From Hericium rajendrae (lineage: Eukaryota; Basidiomycota; Agaricomycetes; Russulales; Hericiaceae), in assembly GCA_033439255.1 (NCBI GenBank), contig CM065878.1:2108001-2172000 (forward strand): a stretch of DNA of 64,000 bases, read 5' to 3'. The position numbers and the translations under genes are program-made. The notes under the pieces were generated by a model that was given only the letters and a program-made list of their open reading frames with translations, was not told where the DNA came from and did not search any database. Within the stretch, counting starts at the first letter, position 1. Each line of letters begins with the position of its first letter. This document shows, piece after piece, positions 34,494 to 45,621 of the stretch.

Positions 34494-36789
34494 ACTAGGA
34501 CCCCTCACTGTCGCTGTAAACATCGTTCTCTACTTCGTCGCAAGTTTTGAAGCCAATGAAAATTCGCAGTATCCGACAAGGGGTATCAAAATCGTCCTCC
34601 GTAGCCAGAGCACGAGCGTCCATGATGGCTTTCCGTGTGCGCTCCTCTTCGAGCAGTTCAGACTTGGATAAGGTATCACGGCGTGGCAGCGGAAAGCCGA
34701 GCTCGGTCAGAGAGTACCAGAATGCCGCGCGGGTATGAATATCACTGCAGGAAAGTCAGCGAAAAGCCACGGAAGATATAGACAATGACTCACGATTCGT
34801 AGCTATCAAACAGCTCCTCGAATCGGCGTCGAGCAACACCCTCTTCGAGCTCTGCATCTTCCCACCCAAGCTCAATCAAGCTACAGCGCTTCGCCGAAGA
34901 TTGGAGAAACTGGAGCTCTTCCCACATGGCCTCGCGACAGCCCTTGACGCCCATAAATGCACGATATAGATTCATCGCGCGCGTCCGGTCGCTCAGCCGC
35001 TCAATCGCTTGGAAGGGGATGAGCGACTGCGCAGACTGGCGTCCATCAAGCTTGGTGCCATCCAAGGATGTGACAAAAGGAGCAGCACCTCGACGGTCAG
35101 GGATAACGTTGATGGGGCTCGATGACCGGTCCGTCGCTGGGCTGGATGGCGGCGTATCCTTCGTCCCCGGACGGCCTAGGGTTGGTGTACTTGATCCGAT
35201 GTCGTCCGACGTCCAGGCAAACGAGAGGTAGTTCGAAATATCGGTGCTGCTGATGGTGGACAACGTAGAGGAAGATAGTTGACGATGATCCGAATGATGA
35301 AGAGAGTGATGACAACGATTGCGAAGAAGGCCGTGGGACAGGAGCATGTGGTGAAGCCGGCGGTGATGCTGACACTGATGCGATGGAACCTCGTCGTTCT
35401 CCCTCCTCAGCGCCTTGAGAAGCCTGTTCGGGCAGCGGAGGAAGAGGTGCAAGAAAGGGCATATTGAGGTTCAAAGGTTGCGCGCTGAGACATTTTGAAA
35501 AGTAAGAGGTGAAATACATAGGAACTATAGCTGAGGATAATGAAACACTGCTTGAGATGGTTGAGTGATGAGACGATGATGAAACATTTACCTGTCGGCC
35601 TCATGTTGATGAATCTTGTCTCGTACACGGAGTTGAATAGCATTTCCAACAAAGCATGTTGATGAGTTGTGGGTTTCACAGGCGTCAAAGGCGGTGAAGG
35701 TGGTGCAGCGCTGTCGGAGCCATTCGAGGTTTGAGTTGCTGTCGAAGGTTGAGGCTTGGCATGCAGAGGATCTGTGAACCACCTCGGAAGTACAGGAAAA
35801 ATAATGTCTGCGCAAGGTTAGCAGATGTCTCACCATATGGATTACCATTACTTACCACTTTCAACGATCTCACAAAACCGCCGGGTTGCAATACACGCTG
35901 GATTTCCTGGATGTGCGATCTGAGTTCTCTGTTATATTCAAGGCTCGGTTCAAAGATACCTTGAACAGCGAACTCCACTAAAACAAGATCAGTCCATGTC
36001 AATATGTTCGTGGAGAAAGTAGAAGCACCTTATTCTCAGGTACACCTCTACCGATATCTGCCACGTGAACATGATCGAATGTGTCGTCATCGAAAGGAAG
36101 TCTCATAGACAAGCTATCGAGGGGCAGTATATCAGGACACCTGCGCGCAAATGAATGGAAGGGACGCACAAATTTCCATGCATCCAAGTGATCCGCCGCC
36201 CGATATTCGGCTCAAGGAACGACGTGGGTATCTGGATATTTACAAGGTCGAAACCAACGAACTCCGAATCGGGCCATGCACGCGCAGCGTCGATGGTCCA
36301 GATGCCCGTCTAAGTGGATTCTAGTATGAGGAAATGCATGTCAAGGATAGAGTGAGAAGACTTACACCACAGCCTAGCTCCAATACTTGTTTTGGCGGGC
36401 CATGTAGCGGACTTAGGAGCGTCGGGGAGGGCTGCAATTGACGCCGCATGAAATGATCCGCAGAGTCCCTAGCGTCCGCCAAATTCCCGACACCAAAAAG
36501 CTGCTAGTCAGATGTATGCGAAATGAACGACAGCCACAAAGACGCACAACTCTATGATGTCCTTGTCGTAAGAGACGGGGTATGGCGCTTTCTCCGAGCC
36601 GTAGCTATGATGCTTCCGGCCATACTTGAACGAAAACTGGTTCTCCCTGCTCGCACGCGGTCCTCGACGTCCTTCAAATGAGCTGCTGGGTATCGGTGGG
36701 TTTGTCTGGGAACTGGAACTGCTACTGGAGCCGGTCGCTGTACTTGGGCGAGAGGCGCTTTGTTCGGGAGGGCTTGACGCGTACGACAT
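34494..36789 (-). CDS. SAM-dependent methyltransferase of basidiomycete type
   Basis: The ATG at 36789 starts a long Ser/Pro-rich N-terminus (ATGSSSSSSSQTNPPIPSSS). The methyltransferase core then shows motif I VLELGCG / TGIWTIDAARAWP, the post-I acidic loop FVGFDLVNIQIP, and motif II-like LSMRLPFDDDTFDHVHVAD. A second half, with low similarity, contains FEPSLEYNRELRSHIQEIQR, a VLQPGGFV motif (the LxPGGxx of class I methyltransferases) and a C-terminal helical domain ending DEVENDVYSDSEGS. At least seven introns are implied. The substrate is unknown; related fungal proteins are often near secondary-metabolism genes, but none lies here. Confidence 0.75.
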
Positions 36790-37673
36790 GGGGCGGGCAC
36801 AACTACAGCCGTCGATGTGCCGGCACAGAAGACGCAGACGGTGGGCCTGGGAAGAAGGTGGGAGGGAGAGATGGGGGAGGCAAGGGAGAGGAGAGAGCTA
36901 AGTTAAGGCAGGGGCTCACGGAGAATTCGGAAATCTGAATCGAAGACGGATTATGTACTTCAGCGCCGTCGAGAGACGTGCGAAGGCCTCGGAAACACGA
37001 GCCGTGGCTGTCTAACAGCGTCTCTCATGCTGATGGCCATCATACAATACAGCTCGGTATCACGGAGCATGGGTGTTGAGATGCGTCTGATTTTGCCACC
37101 AAGTCGCTGCTGATGCGATGCCCCAGACGCGACCTTCAGGCCTCCAGGTCCCAAGATCTATCACCAATCTTATCCAGATCCCTTCCATCGTCCGGCTAAC
37201 ATTTCATATACAAAAGATATGCTCCATGTTTTGAACCGTTATCTGGATCTAATCTCACCAGCATTCCAGAGAGCAAGCCTCGCCAGTTCAAACGCGTCAT
37301 GCCAGCGTCAAGAAGAAATGTTTCCGCGCTATTCGTTCGGCACAGCTAATTTAGTGCCAACATTGCAGTTGGACCGTCTCTTGCACAGCGGCAATAAAAT
37401 CCGTGCCAGCGTGTTCTACGTGTACGCACAGGCATCAGACTTCCCACCTGAATCAGTTCTGATTCTTTCGCTTGACCAGAACACCAAGGTCTTAGCTCAG
37501 AACATCTCGTCTAACGTGTACAAGACACTCAGGCGTTGTAGGATGTGTCATAACATACGTGCGCTCATACTTCTGCATTCTTCCGCATCCGTCGACGACC
37601 GGTATGTCCGTGTCTTCCAGGGCCCACTTAGGGTGATTGGTTTAGTGACATGTCTACAAGTACGAAGTAAGTG
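36790..37673. other. Spacer between methyltransferase and GNL1
   Basis: This lies between the methyltransferase start and the GNL1 stop. A plus-strand open frame from 37219 crosses into the GNL1 gene, but its Ser-rich half is just the antisense of acidic GNL1 codons. No supported gene. Confidence 0.45.
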
Positions 37674-39861
37674 TCAATCCTCATCATCACCTGTGTCACT
37701 ATCCTCGTCGCCAACTTGCAATAGCGCAAATCTCCCCGTTCCTGCGATATACGCCCGATCGTCGGAATCGTCATCTACATCCTCGGCCAGGAACTCGGAA
37801 TCCGAGCCTGTCACGGCGGCGTCACTCTCCTCTTCGTCCTCTTCATCATCTTCCATTTCAGTGTCGGATTCATCCGCGTGTGAACCTCCGTGCTCAGATG
37901 CAGGAATCCAGATACCATTCCCGCTCGCTTCCTCCTCGACAAGGCCCATATCGGTATCGGGAGGCCAGAACGCCCATCGAATCTTCCCCTCTGCCAGAGC
38001 TCTGAGGACTGTAAAAAATCAGTAACGGCATGGCAGGCACCGAGGAGGAAGATACGCACTTGCGTTTCCGGCACGATTCACGTCGGGTCTACCCGCCTTC
38101 GCTGTCACCCACCCCTTCTTATCCGCATAGGCCACCATGATATCCATTGCCGTCCACGGCTCTTGCTTCCTTTCCTTTCCCTTTCGCATGCCCTCGCGCC
38201 ACGTCCGCTTATCCTCTATCTCGCCGGACGCAGTAATCGAAGGATGTGTGAGTCCGAAGATAGTCTCCAGCGGAAGCAGATTCGCGGCGTAAGAGACGCA
38301 GAGCGGGAGAGCAGGCATGCGCGCGATGGGCAAATCCCACAGAGCACTTGCTTGTCGAGCGGGACAAGGTCGGGCATGACCAGACCCGGACAGTCGACCA
38401 GTCGGATGTCGGGTGTCCAGAACAGGGTTTGGAAGTGTTTCGTCTGTGAAGGATATAATCATTATGGTCTCACTCTAGATGCAAGTCGAATGTTGGTCAC
38501 TTTTCCTGGTGTTTTTGATGCTCGCACTTTTGTGGTGCCGAACAATGCGTTCAACAGAGAGGACTTTCCGACGTTGGGCTGGCCTGAAAGTGAGAGGCAT
38601 TAGCTTCTTCTCTGGCTTTCGGTGTCTGCGATCCTACCAATGAATCCTATTGTCAAAAAATCAGGCTCTTTTTCTTCTTCACCTTCATCCTTTTCGTCTC
38701 TGGGATGTGGATCAGGTGCTTGTTCCTTTTGCAAATGTGTCGTTGGTTTCGAGGTCATGACGGCCTCCCAATCCACCTCCTTCTTTACTCTGGGCTTCCA
38801 CTTCCTCAACTTGTCCTCGTCAGCTCGTATCCTTTCGGGCGGCTCCAGCATCTCTGCATGTACCTCCTTGATCGCCTGTACCAAACGTTCTTTGAAGGTC
38901 TGCGGAATGTATGGTTCATACCGCGCTTTCCCCTGAACGGCACTCCTGCTTGTATCATGGTCAGGAGGACGTGATTTCTGTACGTACGATTCGACCATTA
39001 CAACCCGCACATCCGGATATGTGGCTGTGAGATAGCGTTCCCATTCAGCTGCGCGGATGGGCCCAATGATGTCGACTTTTGTGAGGACGAGGATGAGTCG
39101 GGCGGATGTAGAGGAGAGATACACCGACAACGATGGAGGAAAATGAAGAGGGGGACAACGGGAGTCGAGAAGGATGAGGAGAATTTGGGAGAGCTCCGTG
39201 ACGCGCCATCTGTGTATATGGCATTGAGAAAATCATGAACCTACGATTGCGTGAGCACATACAATTGTCGCCAAACTTCAAGATTGCGCTCGAAGATCGT
39301 CGGCGATGGAGGCATTGAGTCCTTCTGCTCGATCACTGTTCCTTGCTCGCCATCCTCGCCCTTTGGCGAACGCTCTTCCTCTGCGGCACGCACCCAGTCA
39401 TCCACGATCTGGTCCATCTTCGCGAGCCACTTCACGAACAGACCCTCCTCATTCTTCTCCACTTCAGTTTTGCTCATGTCGTACCTCCACTTGGGCCTTT
39501 TGACGCATGTCATCTCCCATCTCATCGCCTCCTCTTTCGCGACATCGATCCTACCGCTATTCGAGGACCATATCGCGACGCAAGCCGGGACAGGTCGCGT
39601 GAGTGGAATAGATCCAGCAAGATTCTTGCTCTCCTCGAGCAGCGCAGGTGAGAGCTTCACAAAGGCGGATTGCAGGCGACGCGCCGACGCGACCACGGCC
39701 TGATGCTGGGGATCTCGATCGCGGTTAGATGGCACTTTACCTCGCTTCTTCTGAGAAGAGGAGAGCTGTGGCGGTGGTTCGACCTCGCCACGCTTAACTG
39801 CTCGCTTGAGCTGCAGTTGCGCCTTACGTTGCTTGCTTGATGCGGGCTTGCGACGAGGCAT
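37674..39861 (-). CDS. GNL1: GNL1-like circularly permuted GTPase
   Basis: A YlqF/MMR1_HSR1-type GTPase with permuted motifs, as in the Lsg1/Nug/GNL ribosome-assembly group. The N-terminus is basic (MPRRKPASSKQRKAQLQLKR). Then come NLEVWRQL, SQILLILLDSRCPLLHFPPS, G4 LILVLTKVDIIGP, a long linker, G1 QPNVGKSSLLNALFG, the G2 region RASKTPGKTKHFQT, and G3 RLVDCPGLVMPDLVP. The G4-G1-G3 order proves permutation. After LPIARMPALPLC and MDIMVAYADKKGW the protein ends in a very acidic tail (ESDTEMEDDEEDEEES). One base is missing in the A run 38332-38334 (CGI/LPIARM). Human GNL1 function is poorly defined; a role in ribosome assembly is inferred. Confidence 0.88.
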
Positions 39862-40221
39862 GTTCGATTCCTGCAGAAAGATGCAGATGAGCTCAGGACT
39901 GAGCGCACTGAGCGCTGAGTGATGAGGACACTGTGAGGACGTGATAGTTTCTGACGCGTACTTGCGCGCTTTACCAAGACCACCTTCCTGGTATGGGTAT
40001 GAAATGTGTCATTTGTGCTTACTTTGGCTTAGGTAGCAAGCTTTTCTCTGTACGCGTGTGCCAAAGTCTCTTCCGAGCAATTGCAATCCTCCTCATTGTT
40101 TATTTCATCTGCAGCCTATAAAATCGCGTCATGATGCGTTGCATTTCTGCCGTCTCACCCCCCCGAATCGTGGTTACACTACCTTTCAGCTCCCGTCCAC
40201 AAATACCTCCACATCCCAGAC
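39862..40221. other. Divergent promoter region of GNL1 and the AIF-like gene
   Basis: A 360-bp gap between divergent start codons. C/T-rich leader sequence precedes the plus-strand ATG. No gene is seen. Confidence 0.5.
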
Positions 40222-41517
40222 ATGTCGAAGAAGGATGACAACCGCAAGAGCGTGGTCGTCGTTGGCGGCGGAGGCGCAGGCTCCACGATCGCACGCACTC
40301 TCTCGGGAAAACTCAATCCTGCCCAGCACTCCCTGACGCTCATCAGCGAGAGGTCCTTCGCCATCTTTCTTCCCGCCTCTCTTCGCGTGGTCACCACTTC
40401 AGATGACACGCTCGAACAAAACGCTCAGCTCACCTTCGACAAGCTCTTTATCAACAACAACGGCACCGTCGTCGTCGGCAAAGTTGTCGCCATCGAGAAT
40501 GATAAGGAGGCGAAGAGTGGCGATGTTATCCTGGATAACGGCGAGAAGATTCACTACGATGTCCTCGTGTTGGCACCGGGCTCTCACTGGAGTGGTGCTC
40601 TTGCCTTTCCCGCCGGGGGTAAGGCTGAGTTCCACGAGCACGTTGTTCACTGGCGCAAGACGTTTGAAAACTCCAATGGCGTTGTCTTGGCGGGCGGAGG
40701 CTCCGTCGGCATTGGTATGTCGTCCCATCTGCTCTTGCCTCCAGCGGGACTGACCATCCGTCGATATTACAGAGCTTGCAGGCGAACTTCGCGATCTGTA
40801 CTCGAACAAGAAGATCACCCTCGTCCACAGCGATGCGAAACTTCTGAATGCGGCGTACCCCGACAAGTTCCGCACAAAGGCGGAGCAGGGCATGCGCACC
40901 CGCAATATCGACATCGTATTCGGCGATTACGTCGACGAGTTTGACGCGAAGGGCTCCATCACAACGCGCGAGGGCAAAACGCTCGAAGGTGACCTTGTCG
41001 TGCGTGCATTTTTCCTCAGTTTTAGACGACTGTTCATAGTATCGAGCCAGGTCCCTACCTATGGCGCGCGCCCCGCGAGCGAGTTCATCGCGTCCCTCGG
41101 CTCGGACACTCTCACCGACAGAGGCCATGCAAAAGTGCGCTCGACGCTGCAGCTGCGCGCGTTCGATAACATCTTCGCGGCAGGCGACATCCTCGATTGG
41201 AAAGAGCAGAAGCAGCAAGCAAAGTGCACCGGGCACGCCGCCGTCATTGTTGCGAACGTGCTCAGCATTCTCGGCGGCGCGGCGCCTGCCAAGGAGTACA
41301 AGGGCAGCATCGAGATGATTCTCGTCACGAACGGCAAGGTGTGTCCGGGCTTTCGTGCTTACGAGGCTTTTGCTGATGGTGTGGTGTATTATAGAATGGA
41401 GGTGTTGGATACCTCGACATCCTTTGGGGAATTACTCTCGGCAATTTCTTCGCCCGGCTCTTGAAGTCCAAGAGCTTGATGATAGGCCAGATTCGCGGCG
41501 CATATGGCCTAGCGTGA
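40222..41517 (+). CDS. AIF/FSP1-like FAD-dependent NAD(P)H oxidoreductase
   Basis: A pyridine nucleotide-disulphide oxidoreductase-fold protein related to AIFM2/FSP1 (AMID). The FAD-binding Rossmann motif SVVVVGGGGAGSTIARTL is at residues 10-27. The second dinucleotide site is VVLAGGGSVGIELAGELRDL (spliced near 40715). FDNIFAAGDILDW is the second FAD-contact motif, followed by QAKCTGHAAVIVANVL. The end LDILWGITLGNFFARLLKSK with GQIRGAYGLA is hydrophobic and could bind membrane. Three introns are read, and no frame break was found. Family members reduce quinones such as CoQ and protect lipids from peroxidation; this activity here is inferred. No N-terminal mitochondrial presequence is apparent. 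Confidence 0.85.
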
Positions 41518-41794
41518 ATGCTGTTTTTCTTGAGCACATCTTATACTTTTACCACTGGTTTTCGATGCCGTTTCTGCTACTTTCCTTAACTGTTGTGTTC
41601 TCTCCTGGGACCTGCCCCTGTCTTTTATCTTCATATATCCGTACTATCTGTGAACGATGTTAACGATCACAGTATCATCCTTAGAATAGACTCATCGATT
41701 TTTTTGCAATCTCGAATGAGGGTACTTCGCAGAGCGCCGACTAGGCGCGTCTTCTTTTCGACGACAGTCACATCGCGCCAGCGGCCAGTGACGC

Positions 41795-41816
41795 GACGCG
41801 TCGATATCACGTGATA
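41795..41816. promoter_or_regulatory. Adjacent palindromes GACGCGTC and TATCACGTGATA
   Basis: An 8-bp palindrome (41795-41802, ACGCGT core) is followed two bases later by a 12-bp palindrome (41805-41816) with a CACGTG E-box centre. They lie about 95-115 bp upstream of the ATG at 41910. The remaining sequence of 41518-41909 is AIF-like 3' flank and holds no gene. Confidence 0.5.
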
Positions 41817-41909
41817 CACACATTACGCAAGTGCGGTGACGCATCTCTCCCGCAGCCTGAGCCCGCCGCCCGACCACCACCGCACGCACACCCTGCCCTC
41901 CTGCCCGCC

Positions 41910-43154
41910 ATGCTCAACCTCAGCTCCTGGTTCGGCCACAAACAGGCGCCCCCACTTCCCCAAAGCGTCAGCCCCCGCCCGCCTCTCCTCCACCCCCGCG
42001 CCCGAGCGACAAGCCGAAACGCTCGCTCGACGGCTCCGCCGCGCCGACGCTCGTCTCGCCCACCGCGGAGCACTCACTCTCCGCTCACCGCGAGCGGCGC
42101 AGCAGCGCACAGACGCGCGCCTCATCCCAGCCGCCCCCGCCCCCGCCTTCGCGCCCGCCCCCGCCGAAGGACGAGCCGGAGAAGGACGCGCCGCCGCGCA
42201 CGCAGTGGTCGACGCCGCTGCAGACGGAGCACGACGAGGTGCTCGCGAAGCTCCTCGGCGAGGAGACCCCGCCTGGTATCGCCAAGGGCAAGGAGAAAGA
42301 GAAGGCGAAGACGCCCGCGGCGGAGGCAGACATGGACAAGCTGCGCTCGCGCGAGACGGTGCAGACGGGCGCGTCGGGCGCGGGCGGCGTGCCCTCGCTC
42401 AAGGTCGACCCGGTCACGACCCCTTCACGGGCTCGACGCTCGGGTACGCGCCGCGCCCCGCGGTGCCGCCCGGCGTCGACGCGCGCGACGCGCTGTGGGA
42501 CCAGATGGCGGCCGTGCGCGCGCTGCAGTCGGAGATGCGGGGATGCATCTGACGATGGAGAATGTGGGCATGGGGTCGGCGGATATGGGCGTGGGGCGCG
42601 GGGCCGCGGGGATGGGGAAGCGGCGGGGGAGCGCCGGGGCGGGGGCGGAGAAGCTGGATGAGTGGGGGAGGACGGCGCGGAGGCGAAGGATGATGACAAG
42701 GCAAGGAGGGAGCGGGATCGGTTGTTTGAGCGGGCGGAGCAGACGTTTGAGGGTCGGAAGGAGGATATTGACTCGCTTATGGGCAAGGTGCGTGGGTGGG
42801 TTCTTCGCTGTCGGTTTTGCTGACTGCTTGGATTTTGGTCTGCAGCTTGACGAGCTTTCCGATGCCCTCACCAAATTGCATATGCTCGATATGCCACAGC
42901 TCGACCTCAATGCTGACTTCTCTGGACCTGAGCGCGGCAACACCGACTCGACTTTCGGGGTACCCTCCCCGACGAATCCGCGCCCGCAGCATCCGGATGT
43001 GAAGCACCTCTCTCGTCCACCGTCTCATGGCTCGATGTTTGGAGCGGCTGACCGCCCGTCTCGAATGGGCAGTGAGGGATATGTGCTGGAGAGCCCCACT
43101 AGTATGATGAGCACGCTGCCGGATCCAATTGAGAAGGGGCCTAAGGAAGGATGA
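41910..43154 (+). CDS. Low-complexity protein of unknown function
   Basis: I do not recognise this family. The start MLNLSSWFGHKQAPPLP is followed by a Pro/Ser/Arg-rich disordered region (ASPPPPRPSDKPKRSLDG, SQPPPPPPSRPPPP), then an ordered-looking patch TQWSTPLQTEHDEVLAKLLG, the block DPFTGSTLGYAPRPAVPPGV, then ALWDQMAAVRALQSEM, a Gly-rich stretch, and a charged coiled coil ERDRLFERAEQTFEGRKEDI. After one intron (GTGCGT...CTGCAG) it ends DELSDALTKLHMLDMPQLDL and a Ser/Pro tail. Four one-base breaks, all missing bases, lie at 41958-41961, 42418, 42539-42542 and 42664-42668 in this very GC-rich stretch. The continuous plus-strand frame from 41811 is therefore only partly real. It may be a scaffold or cytoskeleton-linked protein, but nothing proves this. 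Confidence 0.6.
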   Translation: MLNLSSWFGHKQAPPLPQSVSPRPPLLHPRARATSRNARSTAPPRRRSSRPPRSTHSPLTASGAAAHRRAPHPSRPRPRLRARPRRRTSRRRTRRRARSGRRRCRRSTTRCSRSSSARRPRLVSPRARRKRRRRRPRRRQTWTSCARARRCRRARRARAACPRSRSTRSRPLHGLDARVRAAPRGAARRRRARRAVGPDGGRARAAVGDAGMHLTMENVGMGSADMGVGRGAAGMGKRRGSAGAGAEKLDEWGRTARRRRMMTRQGGSGIGCLSGRSRRLRVGRRILTRLWARCVGGFFAVGFADCLDFGLQLDELSDALTKLHMLDMPQLDLNADFSGPERGNTDSTFGVPSPTNPRPQHPDVKHLSRPPSHGSMFGAADRPSRMGSEGYVLESPTSMMSTLPDPIEKGPKEG

Positions 43155-43563
43155 GACTTCGTTTCTCTTTCTGATCTATCGCTCTTATGCTTTGCATGAC
43201 GGTTTTGTTTTCCATTTGCATTTGCTAATGCGCAGATACTCCATCCACTCATACATGTACAATTGCAATATTACCGCATCACTACTTCAATCAAGCTTGC
43301 TATTCATGCCGTGCACTTTTTGAAGACTTACGCCGCAAGTCGTCTAGATTCAAGGGTTCGAGCATCCTTCACCATTGCAATCACCGCTTTGACTTGACCT
43401 TCGAATGCGTTCCTCGAGGGCTACTTTACACAAATTTTGCACTCAAGGAGAAGAATGCAATATGCTACAATGGCGGGTCTTACTGTACAATTATTGGATA
43501 CAAACCTGTAATGCTTCTGTTCCGTTTGGTCTTCTGACATTCGGCGCGATACGCGCCGTTTTT
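43155..43563. other. Convergent 3' flanks
   Basis: This lies between two convergent stop codons. It is AT-rich, with no coding signal; probably both 3' UTRs. Confidence 0.5.
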
Positions 43564-44692
43564 TTAAGCGACGACAACACCACCATTGGGGTGCAGCACC
43601 TGGCCCCTGCAAAAAGGCACCGCGTCAGACGAACGGATGCATGCACCAGCATGATGGGACGTACGAAATATAGCTCGAGTCAACGCTCGAGAGGAAGACA
43701 AAGCAGGTGGCTACTTCGACTGGATGGCCCGCACGGCCGATGGGCGTGCTCAGGCCGAAGGATTTCTTGGACTCTTCGGTCATAGTGGACGGGATGAGCG
43801 GCGTCCATATCGGGCCCGGTGCCACGGCTGCACAAAAATCAGAAAACGATCAATGCCCATCGCAGGATGCAGTAATATGGCACGCTTACCATTGACTCGG
43901 ATGCCGCGCTTGCCGACGACCTGGTTGCTGAGCGCGCGCATGAAGCCGATGATGGCGCCCTTCGTCGCGGTGTAGTCGAGCAGCTCAGGGTGGCCAACAG
44001 CAAAGTTGACGGACGCGTTGAAGACGATCGTGCTCCCGGAGGGCATGGACTTGAGCGCGTGCTTCGTGAGATAGAAGAACGAGTGGATGTTGACCTGGAA
44101 GGTCTCGTGCCACTCCTCCGAGGGGAGTGTTGTCAGATCGGTGTTGGCGTGCTGCACGCCATGGTTGAGCGCGCTGGGATGAGGTATGTTAGCGCCAGGT
44201 AAATCCATTTGAGAGTTGAACGCTTACAGGTATGCAGCACGTTTCCGTGGATCTCGAGATGCCGCTGGATGAACGCGACGCAGCTATCCTCGGAGGAGAG
44301 ATCCACCTCGACGGCGACGACCTTGCGCTGGCCCTTGGTCTTCTCGTAGATCATTTTCTCCGTTATTTTCATATCCTCAGCTTCCTGTGGGAGGTACGAA
44401 AGCGTGAGATCCGCGCCCTCCAAAGCTACAAACAACATCAGACTGTGCGGGTCGTTGTCAGTTGGCTGGACCGACCGTAGAGGATGGCGATAGCCCTGCC
44501 AATGCCACTGTCTCCGCCAGTCACAATGGCCTTTTTGCCGTCGAGCTTTCCAGAATCCCGGTATGGCTTGCCGTCGGCCGTGATGTCGCTGAAGGGCTCC
44601 GGGTCGAGCTTGGCCTGTTTGCCAGGCAAGTTCTGGCTTTGGACCGGGTAATGGAAGCCGGGTTTGTACTGTTCGGGGACATTTTGAGACAT
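43564..44692 (-). CDS. Short-chain dehydrogenase/reductase (bacterial YhdF/stress-type SDR)
   Basis: The ATG at 44692 gives the long N-terminal arm typical of this SDR class (MSQNVPEQYKPGFHYP, DGKPYRDSGKLDGK). Then come the cofactor motif AIVTGGDSGIGRAIA, VVAVEVDLSSEDSCVAFIQR, GSTIVFNASVNFAVGHPELL (catalytic Ser region), and YTATKGAIIGFMRALSNQV (YxxxK). After GIRVN an intron leads to AVAPGPIWTPLIPSTM, and the last exon encodes SYISGQVLHPNGGVVVA. It is an NAD(P)H-dependent oxidoreductase of unknown substrate; bacterial relatives are general stress proteins. No frame break was noticed. A CRE-type palindrome sits 108 bp upstream. Confidence 0.85.
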
Positions 44693-45621
44693 GGTGAGAG
44701 TAGAAATCGGATCGCGTGATGGTCTTTGGAAGTGGCCAGGAATATATATGCAGTCGATGGAGGTGTGAGGACATTGTGGACGAGCGGGAAATGCGCCGGT
44801 GACGTCACTGTGGGCGGGCGGACGTCGCGGTGATGGTCAAAGTGCCACTCGAAAGGCGGATACGATGCGTGATTGCGCATCGGCAGCTCCTGTCCGTAGT
44901 TCTTACAGGCACATTTTGTGTTTGGCACACATCTGTCTGCTGGAGAAGACGGTTGAGGAAATTCGGCGGAGGAGAATCTGCCTTACGGATCAAACATCCG
45001 TGGATTCGTACCGGGAAGATCAAATCAGGTTTCTGGGCGGTGACGACTTGATACTTTCACATGCAGCATGGACGCCAGATCTGTGCTGAAGAGGTGGATG
45101 GGCGATGTGGACGCGTTTCGTCCGACATGCGCGAGCGCGCGCGAGATGACATTGACCCGACTGTAGGGTTGGAAGGGAAGGCTGCGGAGGACAGCGGAGG
45201 ACGCGTCCGACACTCTCGTCTCATCCTCATCTCGTCCTGCACTCCTCTGGTGCTGAGTCTACACTTTTGTTTCATCCTCCACCGCGTGTATACAGACAGC
45301 CTCGCGAGAACCGCGTTGCACCGCGCCACGGTCCAAGTGGAGCTCGCTGTCTATCTGTTGTGAGATTTGGCCCAGTTACCGGCGCGTGTGCGCTCTAATC
45401 CGGTTATCGACCCATCCCTCGTGCTCCCATCGCGCTTTCCATATCCTGCAAGCCTCCCATTCTCGCCCCTTTCTTGGAGCCTCATAAGCGACTTCTATCT
45501 ACTTGGGTTTACCCCACCTATCTCCTCAAGTGTGCCCTTCCTTGGCTGCGCGCAATATATACTTCAATCTCAAGTATTGCCGCTGTTTTCATTGGCTTTA
45601 CCCATCCCCGCCTCATCCATC
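44693..45621. other. Divergent promoter region of SDR and VTA1
   Basis: This 0.9 kb contains TGACGTCA (44800-44807), ACGCGT at 45111-45116 and GGACGCGTCC at 45199-45208, then C/T-rich leader before VTA1. Short frames inside show no domain. Confidence 0.45.
44800..44807. promoter_or_regulatory. CRE palindrome TGACGTCA upstream of the SDR gene
   Basis: This perfect bZIP (ATF/CREB) consensus lies 108 bp upstream of the SDR start codon. In fungi such sites often mediate stress responses, which would suit this enzyme class; binding is inferred. Confidence 0.4.

Noticed and set aside
37219-38025. 268-codon open frame on the plus strand
   Set aside because: Its Ser-rich second half is the antisense of the acidic GNL1 tail, and the first half has no domain. 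GNL1 on the minus strand explains the region.
41811-42540. Continuous plus-strand frame read as one 447-residue protein
   Set aside because: Only its parts near 41910-41960 and after about 42670 match the real protein; the Arg/Pro-rich middle is an out-of-frame reading between one-base breaks.
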